Below, one piece after another: positions 23,881 to 37,059 of a DNA stretch of 64,000 nt; position 1 is the stretch's first letter, and each line of letters opens with the position of its first letter. Made by a program: the position numbers and the translations under genes. A model generated the notes under the pieces. The model worked only from the letters and a program-made list of their open reading frames with translations, was not told the DNA's origin and did no database searches. Origin of the DNA: Nymphaea colorata. Lineage: Eukaryota; Streptophyta; Magnoliopsida; Nymphaeales; Nymphaeaceae. The stretch is from positions 23,685,300-23,749,299 of the forward strand of contig NC_045142.1 in NCBI RefSeq assembly GCF_008831285.2, written 5' to 3'.

Positions 23881-25575
23881 AGCATGAGAATGAGACGGCG
23901 GCAACGTGGAAGTGCCGGTGTCTGGAAGGCTGCTCTTGGAAGTTACTGCGACCAACTTCGTTTTAGTGAATGCAAGGAACAAACTGCTAGAAGAGAGCAC
24001 CCACATGCTCCCCACCTCTAGGGACACATGGTGTTTCCCGTGAAGAAGACACCATGAGTACTCAATCTAAGCAACAGAGCTCGGAGATTTTGTCCCTTTC
24101 ATCCTTCCGTCGCCACTGTAACACGACAACTGTTGGAAAAAGAATTCTGGAGACCCTTCTTTCCGAGTTGTGGACGCGTTAAAATCCGATAGTTGAAAAC
24201 AGAAATCAAACAATTCGGATTCTCAATTCAATCAGAAAACTCTGGTGGGAGGAAGACATTTTTCAGAAAGATGATCAGTCCTAGATATTGTCAGAAACTT
24301 TTTCTTAAGAATCTGTGTCAGAGTGAAAATCTCGTGTCTTTCTGATTCTCAGGAAGGGCACTTTGCTTCGGCTTCCGCAAGAAAATGACAGCATAAGCAT
24401 TAGCAGTTGCGCTGCCTCTCGCCATGCCATTTCCTTTTGAGTCTAGCTATATCATTCCTTTTCGCTGGATGATGCAGCTGATATATGCGGGTGAACTGGA
24501 AAGGATCTGGGAGTTGCCAATTTCATTCATCAATTTTTTGTTGGCACAACGATTGTGGGGTACGTTTATCATATCTCAACTTTCCTTACATTTGAACATG
24601 GCTGTTTGGGAGGTGGAAGTCGGCAGAGAGATCCTAACTGCTGCTGGTTATGCGAGATTCAGCATGCTCCAGAGTTTAAAATGTATTATTTAAAAAAAAA
24701 AAAAACAATCATAAGGTTTGGCGTTTCATTGTCAATATTACAGAACCGAAAATGAGAAGGATGAAGAAAGCAATACGTAAATGAAAAGAAGGGAAGCAAA
24801 ACATTTCAGTAAAAATATTTCACGATATACTGCGTTCAAAGCTTCAAAAATTTCGGAGCTCTACAAAAATTATGGATAAGCCATAGGACACCTTATAAAA
24901 CAGGGAAAAGAGGAGGGGGAGGAATTTTTGCAACATTTTACAGTATTTGATGGCTTCAGGTACAGTGGTTGAATTTTTTCACGAAAAAGGGTACCCACTG
25001 AAAGATTTTCAATTGCCTCTCCAATACCAAACAAACTGCATAATAGGTGACTCAAAGGAGCTATGGCTGTTCAGAGAGACGGTCATGGTTCAATTTCCAT
25101 AGCCAGTGACCATTTGTACGTGCATGTAAGACTCCAGTTGTATTTCACTTCTAAACCTGCTAATGAATCTATGATAATTATTGTTCACTAGTGGAACAAT
25201 AAGGTTAACATGGCACAATCAATGGTCTTAAAATTTACTGTGGGGCATGAAACCCAACTGAATTTTGCATCTCTGTCAGTCACTAATGCACCACGGAGAA
25301 CAAATGAAAAGAGCACCAAATTATGGAGCTAAACTTCCTAAGACCCACAAATCTGTGGCAACAAAAAAATTATAACTGAATCTTGACAAAATGAAAATGC
25401 GGAAGCAACGGCTAGTTGCACTGTCGCCAACAAAAATGGATAATCAAGAAACAGAATGGGAAGTCGAAACATCAAAATGTTGTATGTGTCTCGGCATTTG
25501 ATGTCAAGTTAAATGAAGCCAACTCTGCAAGGTGAACTCTGCTGCCTGGACTAACAAAGAGAAAAACCGACTCAG
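23881..25575 (-). other. 3' flank block of copy C (long form)
   Basis: Long form, with the extra segment at about 24850-25230 that is missing from the short forms. No gene supported. Confidence 0.55.
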
Positions 25576-28114
25576 TCAATATGATGGCACACCATAGACA
25601 TTATTCTGCAACTCTGCTCCAGGCATTGACCCCACTAAATGACTGGATGTTCCCCAGGATGATGGAACTATGTGTGCGTCTGAAGAGAGAGTACCTATAG
25701 CGTCTGGATTTTCAGAGACAATTTGGTACAGTGGGTAACAGTCTCCTTGCTGGGATGCATTCATGGAGGCACCAGTTGCACCAATGAGGGAACTCAGTGA
25801 ATTCATTCCCATGATCATTTGCTGATTCTGATTGTTGCAGGATTCAGAGACAAGAGGTTCACAAAACAAATGTCTGGCAATGCTTTCCAGAACTTCTTGA
25901 TTTGCAGATATGTTCTCGGCCCTGTTTGTTGGAAAGGAGGGATAACAGGGAATGACATGTCCTTGAGAGAAATGGTTGACTTGGTTGCCAAATGTGATAT
26001 TGCTTGGCATATTCAAGTATGAACCTTGAAAAGAATCGTGAATGTTTACTGTAAGCTGGTTCATAATATTGTTCACATCCGCCCATGTACCCATCATCAG
26101 AATTACTGATACCCTGTTCTTCACTGTAAGGAGAATCGACCACTGCAATAAGGGAGAAAGATATAATGAAATCCTTGTTCTTTACATGTATGCAGGAAAA
26201 ATGCAAAATGGACAAACAAATATATCGACTACGAGTCAGATGTCTCTGGCCTTTTTCCTAATTCTGATCCTCCAGATGTGGACAGTGTGGCTATATTTTT
26301 CATGAAGAAGGCACAAATTTTGAGCCCCGAAATATGTATAAAAGTTCCAACAGATGTGTCAGGCCCCAAAACAGTAAGGTTGATTATTCGAGAAAAAATG
26401 CATGTAGATCCCATCAAATATAGCCACTGGTGTAGACCAGGTTTAGTAATCCAGACATATAAATTGTTCCACTTATAAACAACACTATTATATATAGTCA
26501 ACATCAGAAACAGCTACTTGCGTACAATCAAAGTTTAATACCTGAACTTGGAGCAGCAGGGTCAAAATCAAATGCAGATCTGACATGCTGAAAGTCTCCT
26601 TGATTGATTGAACTGCTTGCTCTTTGAGCTTGGACACACAACTGAACTGGTGGATGAAAAATCTCGTTTGAGATTTTCTCTGAGTATATGACATACTTGA
26701 ATTATTCTGGTGCAGTAAATGGGAAAGATGACCTCCATGATCTCGATACTCCTGATTGCCTGTTTCAAAATATGGAGAAACAGAACTTGGAAAGTTGGCC
26801 TTAGATATCATACGCAGCCGTGAGTCACACTGTAGCATCTTTTGATAATGCTTCTCAAGAGTTCCTTCAGCAAATTGAATTAAGTGTCTCCTGTACGAAG
26901 AAATTAAGAATATAGGCATTAGGAGAAACCAAACAAACGTATGAACACATTCACAGCAATATGCAAAGATCAAGTGAACAGAGCTCAAAGTGCATGAAAA
27001 AGCACAAACTAACATACAAAGAAAAAGCTTATCGTGCATCACTTAAAATGAAAATATTGAAAAGCGATGTGTGACTTAACTTTTGCCATATTTACGCCTC
27101 TGAATGCTTTATGAGAAAAAGATGATGAAGGCAGACTAATACTAGCAACACTGAATGATAAATGTTCAACATGCACACGCTATATACCTGTACGTAACAG
27201 CTTGACCTCCTGTGAAATCATTTGCTGCTTGCCACAAAGTGTGCTTTCTAGGTTGAGGATTTGTCTCACGAAAAAAGTGGGGCACCTTTGACAGCTGAAT
27301 TGAACAATATAACCCAAAGAATAAGATTTCTGTGGAAGTCCAATATGAAAGTTGCATACAGAGAAGCATTTCATAAAAATGTTCAATACTAACCTCAACT
27401 TCCAACTGATCAGGATGATTTTGACGATATATAGTTCTAAGCGAAGTTATATCAGACCATTGGATCTCAATTTTACTTTTCAATCCTCCTTCCAGAACCT
27501 CCCATACAAGCTTGCGCTTAGCAAAGTAGCACTTAGCCACTAAGTCTCCGTCATACCTTGAAACCCGCTGTAACCATAAAATGTATAATAGTTCAGTAAT
27601 CTGTCTGTTCAGCTAGCTGCTGCGTATAGAGACAAATAATAATCTGGGTTTCAAATTTTAGGGAGCTGACAACTTGGGTATTACCTCCATGAACCTATTT
27701 TGAGAAAAGTTGCAGCGAAATTTGAAGCCTTCATCTTTTCTGCACTTGGAGCATTCAGAACTGCATTGACTACCTTATGCATTACCATCTCATGTTGCAG
27801 ACTCTGTTTTTCATCAGACTCTCGTGGTTGTTCTTGAGATAGATTTGCTTGAATGAGTTCCATAAAGGATGGTGTTTTTGTCAATTTCAAACCGAGGAGA
27901 CTTGGCTGAGTTGATTCTTTCTCCACATCCGATTCTATCCACTGCAAATTTTAAATTCGAAAATCAACTGCAGGTCATGTATTGGCAAAATTAATTCAGG
28001 ACACTGACCAAAATGAAGTATAAAGATGGCAAACTTGATATTCAATTAATGCCAAACTTGTCAGCTTGAGGTGATAATCATCAAAGATACCAAAGTCCTC
28101 AAAGGAATTTCGTT
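25576..28114 (-). pseudogene. TRF2/HOY1-like gene, copy C
   Basis: Exons at 28009-28114, 27685-27941, 27394-27567, 27188-27294, 26542-26890 and 25576-26142. Compared with copy G it has a one-base insertion in exon 7 (near 26047) and one-base deletions in exon 6 (near 26675) and at the exon 3 donor (near 27688), giving three frameshifts. Some may be sequence errors, since quality appears to fall from about 27.6 kb onward. There is no own exon 1. Confidence 0.75.
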
Positions 28115-28950
28115 CTGTTGCAGAAGGCACGTGCATGTTTCATTGCCAGGAGTAAGAAAAAAATGAAAACAGGGGCTAAGGAGGACTCTATTTTGTACTA
28201 GAATACGCTGAAATGTTCAAATTCAATTCTCTTACTTTGTGAGTCATTGCATTTGGTCTAGTCTGTATGAACAGCTAGATCAGGTTATCCTACCACAGAG
28301 GGCAAGGACACTACTCATGAACTGTCTTTTTTTCCTTAAAAAAATCTAAACAGTAGGCATCTTAAGAATTACAGACCAGTCATCTTGCATGCAACTGATA
28401 AACAATAACTCCTATAGAGTTCAAGTTTTAATAGCACAGCAGAAGCTCTGTTATTATGGAAGCAATCGAAAATTGACACTGTCCACCAATCTCTTAGCAA
28501 TGCAACTGAAGCCATCGTGCCCAAAAATCATGCAGCAGAAGCTTGTATAACCTACACATTTAAAATTTAATATTCTCATCAGCTTCAGTTTTAGGGTGGA
28601 GAGGACAGCTATGCAAGACAGATGGTAAAGAAGAAAGATGATTCATAAAATGTAGAAACCTCCTAGAAACACAAGAAGCCGAAGCAGGAACATTTTATTT
28701 TCACAGGTGTAGGCTCAAAATGGTACTTTATGAAATGATAGTGTCCACGAAGTGCACTGATCGACTAATTAAAGTAGGAAAAAGCCAGTTACAAGATATT
28801 TAGTTCAATCTGTCTCTGATAAGCATGCAGGTATGAGCATTAAACCATTTGGATAGATCCGGCATAAGGTCACCAGCACAAAACTTCAGCCATAGCGTAA
28901 CTCATCAAATTATAGACAACCGCACGCTAAATGTTAAGCATTAGCCATAC

Positions 28951-29112
28951 CTCCAACTGACTACAAAAACATCCCCTGGAAGCGTCCTGCAACTCCAAAA
29001 CCACGCGGGGATCCATCTCAACAGCGATGACTGTCTTTTCGACATTCAGAAGCTTACTGGTAAGATTTCCAGTACCAGGACCAATCTCCAAAATAACTTT
29101 AAAGTTGATACA
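28951..29112 (-). pseudogene. Dim1-type methyltransferase exon fragment, copy C
   Basis: Contains EIGPGTGNLTSKLL and VIAVEMDPR, with one-base losses relative to E and G. The region between this fragment and the GA-rich 5' segment is deleted compared with copy A. Confidence 0.75.
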
Positions 29113-29489
29113 GTAAAGAAAGAGAGGGCCAACGGCCCTTCGTCAAAGGGGGCAGAGAGAGAGATTGAGAGAGAGATAACCACTCATATAAAGAGAAAAG
29201 GAAGCGAAGGCTGCCGGCGGCCGGCCCTCAAGCGAGAGAGAGAGATACCTGAGCTGCGCCGGCGGCCAGAATCGAGAGCAAGGGGACTTTCACGCGTCAG
29301 CCGTGGAATCGAGAGAGAGGGAGAAAGAAGATTTCTGGAGAGATGCACTAACAGAAATTCTTTGGGTCGGTGACAGTTACTCTTTTAAACAAATGAAAGA
29401 AATTATAACAAGCCCCCTGACAACTACCAAATAGCACATGGGCGCCTAAGAATTTCTCACACACCCTTCACACTTGTCTTTCTTATAGC

Positions 29490-30480
29490 ATGGCACTTAT
29501 ATGAAACCTGAGGCCTAGTGCAATTTGATCCGGACCGAATCAGATCTGCCTTAAAATACGGAACCGAATCTGATGTATTCCATCCAATACGACAGATCCG
29601 GACTCTATAATAACCATATAATAATGCCCCTTAGCCTGAATTTGTAGTTTAACATTTTATCACATGAGGTCCCATATCTGAATTTGAAAGTAGCGGACCT
29701 GACCTGAGCTTGACCGGATAAGTTACAATTCAGGCCGGCGACGGCCGGAATGAGACGGACCTACCAATGTACTGATGGTCGTCTCTTAATTACTTATCAG
29801 AGTTTCATGACGATGTTCACGTACTTAGAATTCAGCTGTCTGTTTTGAAGCATTATTCAGTTCGTTTATTAGATCTTTCCTCCCCATGTCCCTGTCTTAA
29901 GATTCTACTCGATGTGCACTTTGAGAAGCATGTCTAACAGCGATTTGGTGAATTATATATATATTATATACATATATGCCGCGATTCCACAACAGATCAA
30001 CATTTATATGGTTATGCACATGGAGGGAGATAAAAAATAATGAAATGGGTTATAGAGAGGAGTATTCCATTTTCAAACAAATTTTGGGATCATATTGCAA
30101 TTTCAAATAAAAACATGAAGTACAAGAATTTCTTCTACAACCCATATTTTCTTTCACAGGCTTGTTTTTTGTGAGCCATTTATTTCATTTGTCATCTTTG
30201 CTTTGATATACATATAAATTTCTTTGTAGCAGTGTTTGATGATGACCTTCTGCATTGCAGTAAGACTTTTTCCGTTTAGGGGGCATATGGTTGCTTAGGA
30301 TTTAAATCCAATAATGTGATGTAGATCTGACGTGACATTTTTTTTGTTGATATGACAAAAATTTGTGGTAAAATATAAGTATTCATCAAACTAAGATCTT
30401 AGTTTGACGTAAGACCCACATTTGAGATTATTATTATAGTTTTCAAATCAATCATGAGATGTCAAATGTGAGGCATCAAC
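29490..30480. other. Mosaic intergenic module, unit 1
   Basis: Composed of pieces resembling 20670-20780, 21140-21290, 12810-12900, 21400-21560 and 13000-13360. It carries a short TA microsatellite near 29955 and a right-truncated MITE-like element. No gene. Near-identical modules lie at 37060-38050 and 46015-47005. Confidence 0.6.
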
Positions 30481-31761
30481 TAATCGTTAGGAAGCATGAG
30501 AATGAGACGGGTAACGTGGAAGTGCCGGTGTCTGGGACGGCTGCTCTTGGAAGTTGCTGCGACAACTTCGTTTTAATGAATGCAAGGAAGAAACTGCTAG
30601 AAGAGAGCAGCCACATGCTCCCACTCTAGGGACACATGGTGTCTTCCGTGAAGAAGACTACACGAGTACTCAATCCAAGCAACAGAGCTCGCAGATTTGT
30701 CCCTTTCCGTCGCCATTGTAACATGACAACTGTTGGAAAAAGTATTCTGGAGACTCTTCTTTCCGACTTTTGGACGTGTTAAAATCCGATAGTTGAAAAC
30801 GGAAATCAAACAATTCGGATTCTCATTCAATAGAAAAACCGGCCGTTAAAATCTGGTGGGAGAAAGACATTTTTCAGAAGATGATTAATCCGACGAAAAG
30901 AAAGCAAAATTAGATCTTGTCAGCAACTTTTTCTGAAGAATCTGTGACAGTGTGAAAATCTTGTGCCTTCTGATTCTCAGGAAGGGCACTTGCTTCTCGG
31001 CTTCCACAGAAAAATGACAGCATAAGCATTAGCAGTTGCGCTGCCTCTCGACATGTCATTTCCTTTGAGTCTAGCTATATATTCTTTTTCGATAGCTGAT
31101 GCAGCTGATATATGCGGGTGAATTGGAAGTGATCTAGGAGTTGCAATTTCATTCATCAAATTTTTGTTGGCACAACGATTGTGGGGTATGTTCATCATCT
31201 GTAAACTTTCTTTCATTTGAACATGGCTGTTTGGGAGTGGAAGTCCTAACTGCTGCTGGTTATGCGAGGTTCAGCATGCACTAGAGCTTAAAATGTACTT
31301 TTTTTTTAAAAATAATCATAAGGTTTTGGCGTTTCATTGTCAATATGTCAACAGAAATTGAGAAAGATGAAGAAAAAATACGTTCAAAATATTTCATGCT
31401 ATACTGCGGTCCAAGCTTCAAAAAATACATTAAAAAATTTCCTGTGGGGCATGAAACCCAATTATCAGTCACTAATGCACCATGGAGAACAAATGAAAAG
31501 AGCACCAAACTATGGAGCTAAACTTCCTAAGACCCACAAATCTGTGGCAACAAAAAAATTATTAACTGAATCTTGACAAAATGAAAATGCGGGAAGCAAC
31601 GGCTAGTTGCACTGTCGCCAACAAAAATGGATAATCCAGAAACAGAATGGGAAGTCGAAACATCAAAATGTTGTATGTGTCTCGGCATTGATGTCAAGTT
31701 AAATGAAGCAACTCTGCAAGGTGAACTCTGCTGCCTGGACTAACAAAAGAGAAAAACCGAC

Positions 31762-31976
31762 TCAGTCATATGATGGCACACCATAGACATTATTCTGCAA
31801 CTCTGCTCCAGGCATTGACCCCACTAAATGACTGGATGTTCCCAGGGATGATGGAACTATGTGTGTGTCTGAAGAGAGAGTTCCTGTAGCGTCTGGATTT
31901 TCAGCGACAATTTGGTAGAGTGGGTAACAGTTCCTTGCTGGGATGCATTCATGGAGGCACCAGTTGCACAATGAGG
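31762..31976 (-). pseudogene. Last exon of TRF2/HOY1-like gene, copy D, cut by the gap
   Basis: Only the 3' part of exon 7 is present before the run of N. Several single-base deletions against F and H disturb the frame, including one at the stop codon. It is the expected partner of F and H in unit 1. Confidence 0.75.
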
Positions 31977-32076
31977 NNNNNNNNNNNNNNNNNNNNNNNN
32001 NNNNNNNNNNNNNNNNNNNNNNNNNNNNNNNNNNNNNNNNNNNNNNNNNNNNNNNNNNNNNNNNNNNNNNNNNNNN
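31977..32076. other. Assembly gap, 100 N
   Basis: Exactly 100 N, the conventional length for a gap of unknown size. It falls within the tandem array. By alignment to unit 2, roughly 1.5 kb should lie here: the rest of copy D exon 7, intron 6, the MITE junction and the start of a 3' flank block. Confidence 0.95.
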
Positions 32077-33112
32077 TTGGCACAACGATTGTGGGGTACG
32101 TTTATCATATCTCAACTTTCCTTACATTTGAACATGGCTGTTTGGGAGGTGGAAGTCGGCAGAGAGATCCTAACTGCTGCTGGTTATGCGAGATTCAGCA
32201 TGCTCCAGAGTTTAAAATGTATTATTTAAAAAAAAAAAAAACAATCATAAGGTTTGGCGTTTCATTGTCAATATTACAGAACCGAAAATGAGAAGGATGA
32301 AGAAAGCAATACGTAAATGAAAAGAAGGGAAGCAAAACATTTCAGTAAAAATATTTCACGATATACTGCGTTCAAAGCTTCAAAAATTTCGGAGCTCTAC
32401 AAAAATTATGGATAAGCCATAGGACACCTTATAAAACAGGGAAAAGAGGAGGGGGAGGAATTTTTGCAACATTTTACAGTATTTGATGGCTTCAGGTACA
32501 GTGGTTGAATTTTTTCACGAAAAAGGGTACCCACTGAAAGATTTTCAATTGCCTCTCCAATACCAAACAAACTGCATAATAGGTGACTCAAAGGAGCTAT
32601 GGCTGTTCAGAGAGACGGTCATGGTTCAATTTCCATAGCCAGTGACCATTTGTACGTGCATGTAAGACTCCAGTTGTATTTCACTTCTAAACCTGCTAAT
32701 GAATCTATGATAATTATTGTTCACTAGTGGAACAATAAGGTTAACATGGCACAATCAATGGTCTTAAAATTTACTGTGGGGCATGAAACCCAACTGAATT
32801 TTGCATCTCTGTCAGTCACTAATGCACCACGGAGAACAAATGAAAAGAGCACCAAATTATGGAGCTAAACTTCCTAAGACCCACAAATCTGTGGCAACAA
32901 AAAAATTATAACTGAATCTTGACAAAATGAAAATGCGGAAGCAACGGCTAGTTGCACTGTCGCCAACAAAAATGGATAATCAAGAAACAGAATGGGAAGT
33001 CGAAACATCAAAATGTTGTATGTGTCTCGGCATTTGATGTCAAGTTAAATGAAGCCAACTCTGCAAGGTGAACTCTGCTGCCTGGACTAACAAAAGAGAA
33101 AAACCGACTCAG

Positions 33113-35653
33113 TCAATATGATGGCACACCATAGACATTATTCTGCAACTCTGCTCCAGGCATTGACCCCACTAAATGACTGGATGTTCCCCAGGATGAT
33201 GGAACTATGTGTGCGTCTGAAGAGAGAGTACCTATAGCGTCTGGATTTTCAGAGACAATTTGGTACAGTGGGTAACAGTCTCCTTGCTGGGATGCATTCA
33301 TGGAGGCACCAGTTGCACCAATGAGGGAACTCAGTGAATTCATTCCCATGATCATTTGCTGATTCTGATTGTTGCAGGATTCAGAGACAAGAGGTTCACA
33401 AAACAAATGTCTGGCAATGCTTTCCAGAACTTCTTGATTTGCAGATATGTTCTCGGCCCTGTTTGTTGGAAAGGAGGGATAACAGGGAATGACATGTCCT
33501 TGAGAGAAATGGTTGACTTGGTTGCCAAATGTGATATTGCTTGGCATATTCAAGTATGAACCTTGAAAAGAATCGTGAATGTTACTGTAAGCTGGTTCAT
33601 AATATTGTTCACATCCGCCCATGTACCCATCATCAGAATTACTGATACCCTGTTCTTCACTGTAAGGAGAATCCACCACTGCAATAAGGGAGAAAGATAT
33701 AATGAAATCCTTGTTCTTTACATGTATGCAGGAAAAATGCAAAATGGACAAACAAATATATCGACTACGAGTCAGATGTCTCTGGCCTTTTTCCTAATTC
33801 TGATCCTCCAGATGTGGACAGTGTGGCTATATTTTTCATGAAGAAGGCACAAATTTTGAGCCCCGAAATATGTATAAAAGTTCCAACAGATGTGTCAGGC
33901 CCCAAAACAGTAAGGTTGATTATTCGAGAAAAAATGCATGTAGATCCCATCAAATATAGCCACTGGTGTAGACCAGGTTTAGTAATCCAGACATATAAAT
34001 TGTTCCACTTATAAACAACACTATTATATATAGTCAACATCAGAAACAGCTACTTGCGTACAATCAAAGTTTAATACCTGAACTTGGAGCAGCAGGGTCA
34101 AAATCAAATGCAGATCTGACATGCTGAAAGTCTCCTTGATTGATTGAACTGCTTGCTCTTTGAGCTTGGACACACAACTGAACTGGTGGATGAAAAATCT
34201 CGTTTGAGATTTTTCTCTGAGTATATGACATACTTGAATTATTCTGGTGCAGTAAATGGGAAAGATGACCTCCATGATCTCGATACTCCTGATTGCCTGT
34301 TTCAAAATATGGAGAAACAGAACTTGGAAAGTTGGCCTTAGATATCATACGCAGCCGTGAGTCACACTGTAGCATCTTTTGATAATGCTTCTCAAGAGTT
34401 CCTTCAGCAAATTGAATTAAGTGTCTCCTGTACGAAGAAATTAAGAATATAGGCATTAGGAGAAACCAAACAAACGTATGAACACATTCACAGCAATATG
34501 CAAAGATCAAGTGAACAGAGCTCAAAGTGCATGAAAAAGCACAAACTAACATACAAAGAAAAAGCTTATCGTGCATCACTTAAAATGAAAATATTGAAAA
34601 GCGATGTGTGACTTAACTTTTGCCATATTTACGCCTCTGAATGCTTTATGAGAAAAAGATGATGAAGGCAGACTAATACTAGCAACACTGAATGATAAAT
34701 GTTCAACATGCACACGCTATATACCTGTACGTAACAGCTTGACCTCCTGTGAAATCATTTGCTGCTTGCCACAAAGTGTGCTTTCTAGGTTGAGGATTTG
34801 TCTCACGAAAAAGTGGGGCACCTTTGACAGCTGAATTGAACAATATAACCCAAAGAATAAGATTTCTGTGGAAGTCCAATATGAAAGTTGCATACAGAGA
34901 AGCATTTCATAAAAATGTTCAATACTAACCTCAACTTCCAACTGATCAGGATGATTTTGACGATATATAGTTCTAAGCGAAGTTATATCAGACCATTGGA
35001 TCTCAATTTTACTTTTCAATCCTCCTTCCAGAACCTCCCATACAAGCTTGCGCTTAGCAAAGTAGCACTTAGCCACTAAGTCTCCGTCATACCTTGAAAC
35101 CCGCTGTAACCATAAAATGTATAATAGTTCAGTAATCTGTCTGTTCAGCTAGCTGCTGCGTATAGAGACAAATAATAATCTGGGTTTCAAATTTTAGGGA
35201 GCTGACAACTTGGGTATTACCTCCCATGAACCTATTTTGAGAAAAGTTGCAGCGAAATTTGAAGCCTTCATCTTTTCTGCACTTGGAGCATTCAGAACTG
35301 CATTGACTACCTTATGCATTACCATCTCATGTTGCAGACTCTGTTTTTCATCAGACTCTGGTGGTTGTTCTTGAGATAGATTTGCTTGAATGAGTTCCAT
35401 AAAGGATGGTGTTTTTGTCAATTTCAAACCGAGGAGACTTGGCTGAGTTGATTCTTTCTCCACATCCGATTCTATCCACTGCAAATTTAAATTCGAAAAT
35501 CAACTGCAGGTCATGTATTGGCAAAATTAAATTCAGGACACTGACCAAAATGAAGTATAAAGATGGCAAACTTGATATTTCAATTAATGCCAAACTTGTC
35601 AGCTTGAGGTGATAATCATCAAAGATACCAAAGTCCTCAAAGGAATTTTCGTT
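33113..35653 (-). pseudogene. TRF2/HOY1-like gene, copy E
   Basis: Exons at 35546-35653, 35221-35478, 34930-35103, 34725-34830, 34078-34427 and 33113-33678. It matches copy G exon by exon except for a one-base deletion in the T run of exon 5 (near 34808), which shifts the frame inside the PH-like domain. There is no own exon 1. The deletion could be real or a homopolymer error. Confidence 0.78.
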
Positions 35654-36503
35654 CTGTTGCAGAAGGCACGTGCATGTTTCATTGCCAGGAGTAAGAAAAA
35701 AATGAAAACAGGGGCTAAGGAGGACTCTATTTTGTACTAGAAATACGCTGAAATGTTCAAATTCAATTCTCTTACTTTGTGAGTCATTGCATTTGGTCTT
35801 AGTCTGTATGAACAGCTAGATCAGGTTATCCTACCAGCAGAGGGCAAGGACACTACTCATGAACTGTCTTTTTTTCCTTAAAAAAATCTAAACAGTAGGC
35901 CATCTTAAGAATTACAGACCAGTCATCTTGCATGCAACTGATAAACAATAACTCCTTATAGAGTTCAAGTTTTAATAGCACAGCAGAAGCTCTGTTATTA
36001 TGGAAGCAATCGAAAATTGACACTGTCCACCAATCTCTTAGCATGCAACTGAGAGCCATCGTGCCCAAAAATCATGCAGCAGAAGCTTGTATAACCTACA
36101 CATTTAAAAATTTAATATTCTCATCAGCTTCAGTTTTAGGGTGGAGAGGACAGCTATGCCAAGACAGATGGTAAAGAAGAAAGATGATTCATAAAATGTA
36201 GAAACCTCCTAAGAAACACAAGAAGCCGAAGCAGGAACATTTTTATTTTCACAGGTGTAGGCTCAAAATGGTACTTTATGAAATGATAGTGTCCACGAAG
36301 TGCACTGATCGACTAATTAAAGTAGGAAAAAGCCAGTTACAAGATATTTAGTTCAATCTTGTCTCTCTGATAAGCATGCATGGTATGAGCATTAAACCAT
36401 TTGGATAGATCCGGCATAAGGTCACCAGCACAAAACTTCAGCCATAGCGTAACTCATCAAATTATAGACAACCGCACGCTAAATGTTAATGCATTAGCCA
36501 TAC

Positions 36504-36670
36504 CTCCAACTGACTACAAAAACCACTCCCCTGGAAGCGTCCCTGCAACTCCAAAACCACGCGGGGATCCATCTCAACAGCGATGACTGTCTTTTCGACA
36601 TTCAGAAGCTTACTGGTAAGATTTCCAGTACCAGGACCAATCTCCAAAATAACTTTAAGTTTGATACAGT
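36504..36670 (-). pseudogene. Dim1-type methyltransferase exon fragment, copy E
   Basis: Open frame with VILEIGPGTGNLTSKLL and VIAVEMDPR, ending SQLE at a GTATGG donor. It differs from copy A by several substitutions (for example Arg-to-Gly in the RRFQG segment). Single captured exon with no catalytic region. Confidence 0.78.
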
Positions 36671-37059
36671 AAAGAAAGAGAGGGCCAACGGCCCTTCGTC
36701 AAAGGGGCAGAGAGAGAGATTGAGAGAGAGATAACCACTCATATAAAGAGAAAAGGAAGCGAAGGCTGCCGGCGGCCGGCCCTCAAGCGAGAGAGAGAGA
36801 TACCTGAGCTGCGCCGGCGGCCAGAATCGAGAGCAAGGGGACTTTCACGCGTCAGCCGTGGAATCGAGAGAGAGGGAGAAAGAAAGATTTCTGGAGAGAT
36901 GCACTAACAGAAATTCGTTTGGGTCGGTGACAGTTACTCTTTTAAACAAATGAAAGAAATTATAACAAGCCCCCTGACAACTACACAAATAGCACATGGG
37001 CGCCTAAGAATTTCTCACACACCCTTCACACTTGTCTTTCTTATAGCATGGCACTTATA

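Larger units (their letters stand above)
24541..32076. repeat. Higher-order repeat unit 1 (incomplete, contains the gap)
   Basis: Defined from a fixed point (TTGGCACAACG) to the same point after the gap. Content: full copy C, methyltransferase fragment, intergenic module, last-exon copy D. The apparent length is 7,536 bp including 100 N, whereas units 2 and 3 are about 8.95 kb, so about 1.5 kb is missing in the gap. Confidence 0.8.
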
